This document shows, one piece after another, positions 54,547-55,667 of a stretch of DNA of 55,667 nucleotides. Under the pieces are notes generated by a model, which was not told where the DNA came from, searched no databases, and saw only the letters and a program-made list of their open reading frames with translations. Source of the DNA: Bacteroidota bacterium (GTDB lineage: Bacteria; Bacteroidota; Ignavibacteria; Ignavibacteriales; Ignavibacteriaceae); assembly GCA_022564295.1 (NCBI GenBank), contig JADFLR010000027.1:1-55667 (forward strand), read 5' to 3'. Made by a program: the position numbers and the translations under genes. Position 1 is the first letter of the stretch, and every line of letters begins with the position of its first letter.

Positions 54547-55667
54547 TTAGGCGGTCTTTGCATATTTTAGATTTTCGGAGTAGTGCGTTATTAAATTATC
54601 TCTTACAATTTTATTATCGGGTAATAAGAGCTTCGGATCTTTTTTTATTAATTCGAACGCAATTTTTTTTGTTTTAAAAATTAATTCATGATCTTCTGTT
54701 AAATCAGCATACTTCAAATCTGGAAAACCACTTTGTTCTGCTCCAAAAATATTTCCTGGACCTCTTAATTTTAAATCAATCTCTGCAACTTTAAAACCAT
54801 CATTGTCTTTTATCATGGTATGCAATCTTACTATTGCTTTATACTTTTCCAGTTGTGTTGATGATAAGTAATCTAATTCCAGCTCGCCTTGTTTTTGTTT
54901 CGATACTATTTCATCTCTTGTAACAAGTATGCAATATGCTTGTTTATAACTTCTTCCAACTCTACCTCTTAGCTGGTGAAGTTGTGATAAGCCAAAACGA
55001 TGAGCGTCATTAATTAAAATTATATTAGCATCCGGTATATCTATGCCAACTTCAATTACGGTTGTTGATATAAGCACATCAAAATCTTTTTTTAGGAAGT
55101 GAAGCATTACTTCTTCTTTATCCTGCCATTTCATTTTTCCATGTATCAAACCGATTTGAAGTTCTTTTAGAGATGTTTCTTTTAGCTGCTCATAATATTT
55201 TATAGCAGCTTTAAGATTAAGTTTCTCCGATTCTTCAACTAAAGGGTAAACGATAAAAGTTTGATAATTTTCTCTCCGTTTATCAACTATAAATTTATAT
55301 ATTTCCGGAAGTTTACTTTCACCACGTAGTACAGTTTTAATGGGCTTACGGTTTTTAGGCATTTCATCAATAACCGAAATATCAAGATCACCGTAAACTG
55401 TCATTGATAATGTTCTTGGAATCGGGGTTGCACTCATAATAAGAACATCGGGAGTTTTACCTTTACTTTGTAAAATTGCTCTCTGTTTAACGCCAAACCT
55501 GTGTTGTTCATCAATTACTACTAAACCAAGATTATTGAACTTTACAGTTTTTTCAAATAAGGCGTGAGTACCGATAATTATATCAGCTTTGTTCAATTCA
55601 ATATCGGATAGGTTTTTATCTCGCTCACTTTTTTTCTGTCCGCCTATCAATAAACTTATCTTAACTT
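54547..55667 (-). CDS. recG: ATP-dependent DNA helicase RecG, C-terminal part (partial)
   Basis: The frame is open to the window edge (VKISLLIGGQ reads upstream of the apparent TTG at 55650), so the N-terminal half lies outside. Visible: Walker B-type DEQH in VIDEQHRFGVKQR, SATPIPRTL (motif III), GLIHGKMKWQDKEEVM, VIEVGIDIPDAN and QLHQLRGRVGRS (motifs V and VI), and the RecG end domain (LRGPGNIFGAEQSG). RecG regresses stalled replication forks and branch-migrates Holliday junctions. The stop is TAA at 54547-54549. Cytoplasmic. Confidence 0.95.
   Translation of the reverse strand, partial: VKISLLIGGQKKSERDKNLSDIELNKADIIIGTHALFEKTVKFNNLGLVVIDEQHRFGVKQRAILQSKGKTPDVLIMSATPIPRTLSMTVYGDLDISVIDEMPKNRKPIKTVLRGESKLPEIYKFIVDKRRENYQTFIVYPLVEESEKLNLKAAIKYYEQLKETSLKELQIGLIHGKMKWQDKEEVMLHFLKKDFDVLISTTVIEVGIDIPDANIILINDAHRFGLSQLHQLRGRVGRSYKQAYCILVTRDEIVSKQKQGELELDYLSSTQLEKYKAIVRLHTMIKDNDGFKVAEIDLKLRGPGNIFGAEQSGFPDLKYADLTEDHELIFKTKKIAFELIKKDPKLLLPDNKIVRDNLITHYSENLKYAKTA

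Overview
The window looks like a piece of chromosome from a free-living, low-GC Ignavibacteria-type bacterium (Bacteroidota/Chlorobiota side). The main evidence is a set of large secreted proteins that end in a type IX secretion (T9SS) sorting domain with the signature NYPNPFNPST. Lipoproteins, secreted peptidases and the outer-membrane flavour of the gene set agree with this. The genus is inferred from these signatures, not proven. All three stop codons end ordinary genes here, so the standard code is in use.

Layout. 1-5.3 kb: three T9SS-sorted secreted proteins in a row with almost identical 3' ends; the middle one is cut by an in-frame TAG. 5.3-9.3 kb: a decayed S9-peptidase tail, a sphingolipid-desaturase-like enzyme, a zinc-finger protein and an AbgT-type transporter. 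9.3-17 kb: a secreted M28 peptidase whose T9SS tail carries an in-frame dispersed repeat, a lone FRG-domain gene, the initiator tRNA-Met and a secreted M14 carboxypeptidase-like protein. 17-24.7 kb: small secreted or membrane proteins (one clearly decaying), an M16 lipoprotein peptidase, a HTH protein and a DUF2779 nuclease/exonuclease fusion. 24.8-30.6 kb: a gingipain-like T9SS protein that lacks the expected catalytic cysteine, an NmrA-type reductase and a large BNR/sortilin-like protein. 30.6-41 kb: an ArsM-type methyltransferase with the 3' remnant of a second copy nearby, then SDR, Nudix, HEPN-like, transglutaminase plus DUF350, TPR plus DUF456, ferredoxin, SdiA-regulated-type and Ig-like lipoprotein genes. 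41.4-48.6 kb: a polysaccharide cluster (initiating sugar transferase, four glycosyltransferases and a kinase-methyltransferase fusion). 48.7-50.5 kb: a DUF1844 gene broken by a stop codon, NAD kinase and a thioredoxin-like protein, closely packed. 50.5-54.3 kb: a tight operon of two Ddl-like ATP-grasp ligases, a GNAT acetyltransferase and a lysine 2,3-aminomutase. 54.5 kb to the end: the 3' part of recG.

The strongest candidates for undescribed biology are the ATP-grasp/ATP-grasp/GNAT/KamA operon, probably making a beta-lysine-containing metabolite, and the kinase-methyltransferase fusion in the polysaccharide cluster, whose domain order is the reverse of the O-antigen terminator WbdD. A third theme is several genes interrupted by single nonsense substitutions without any frameshift: the secreted protein at 969-3689, the small exported protein at 17192-17632 and the DUF1844 gene at 48762-49070.
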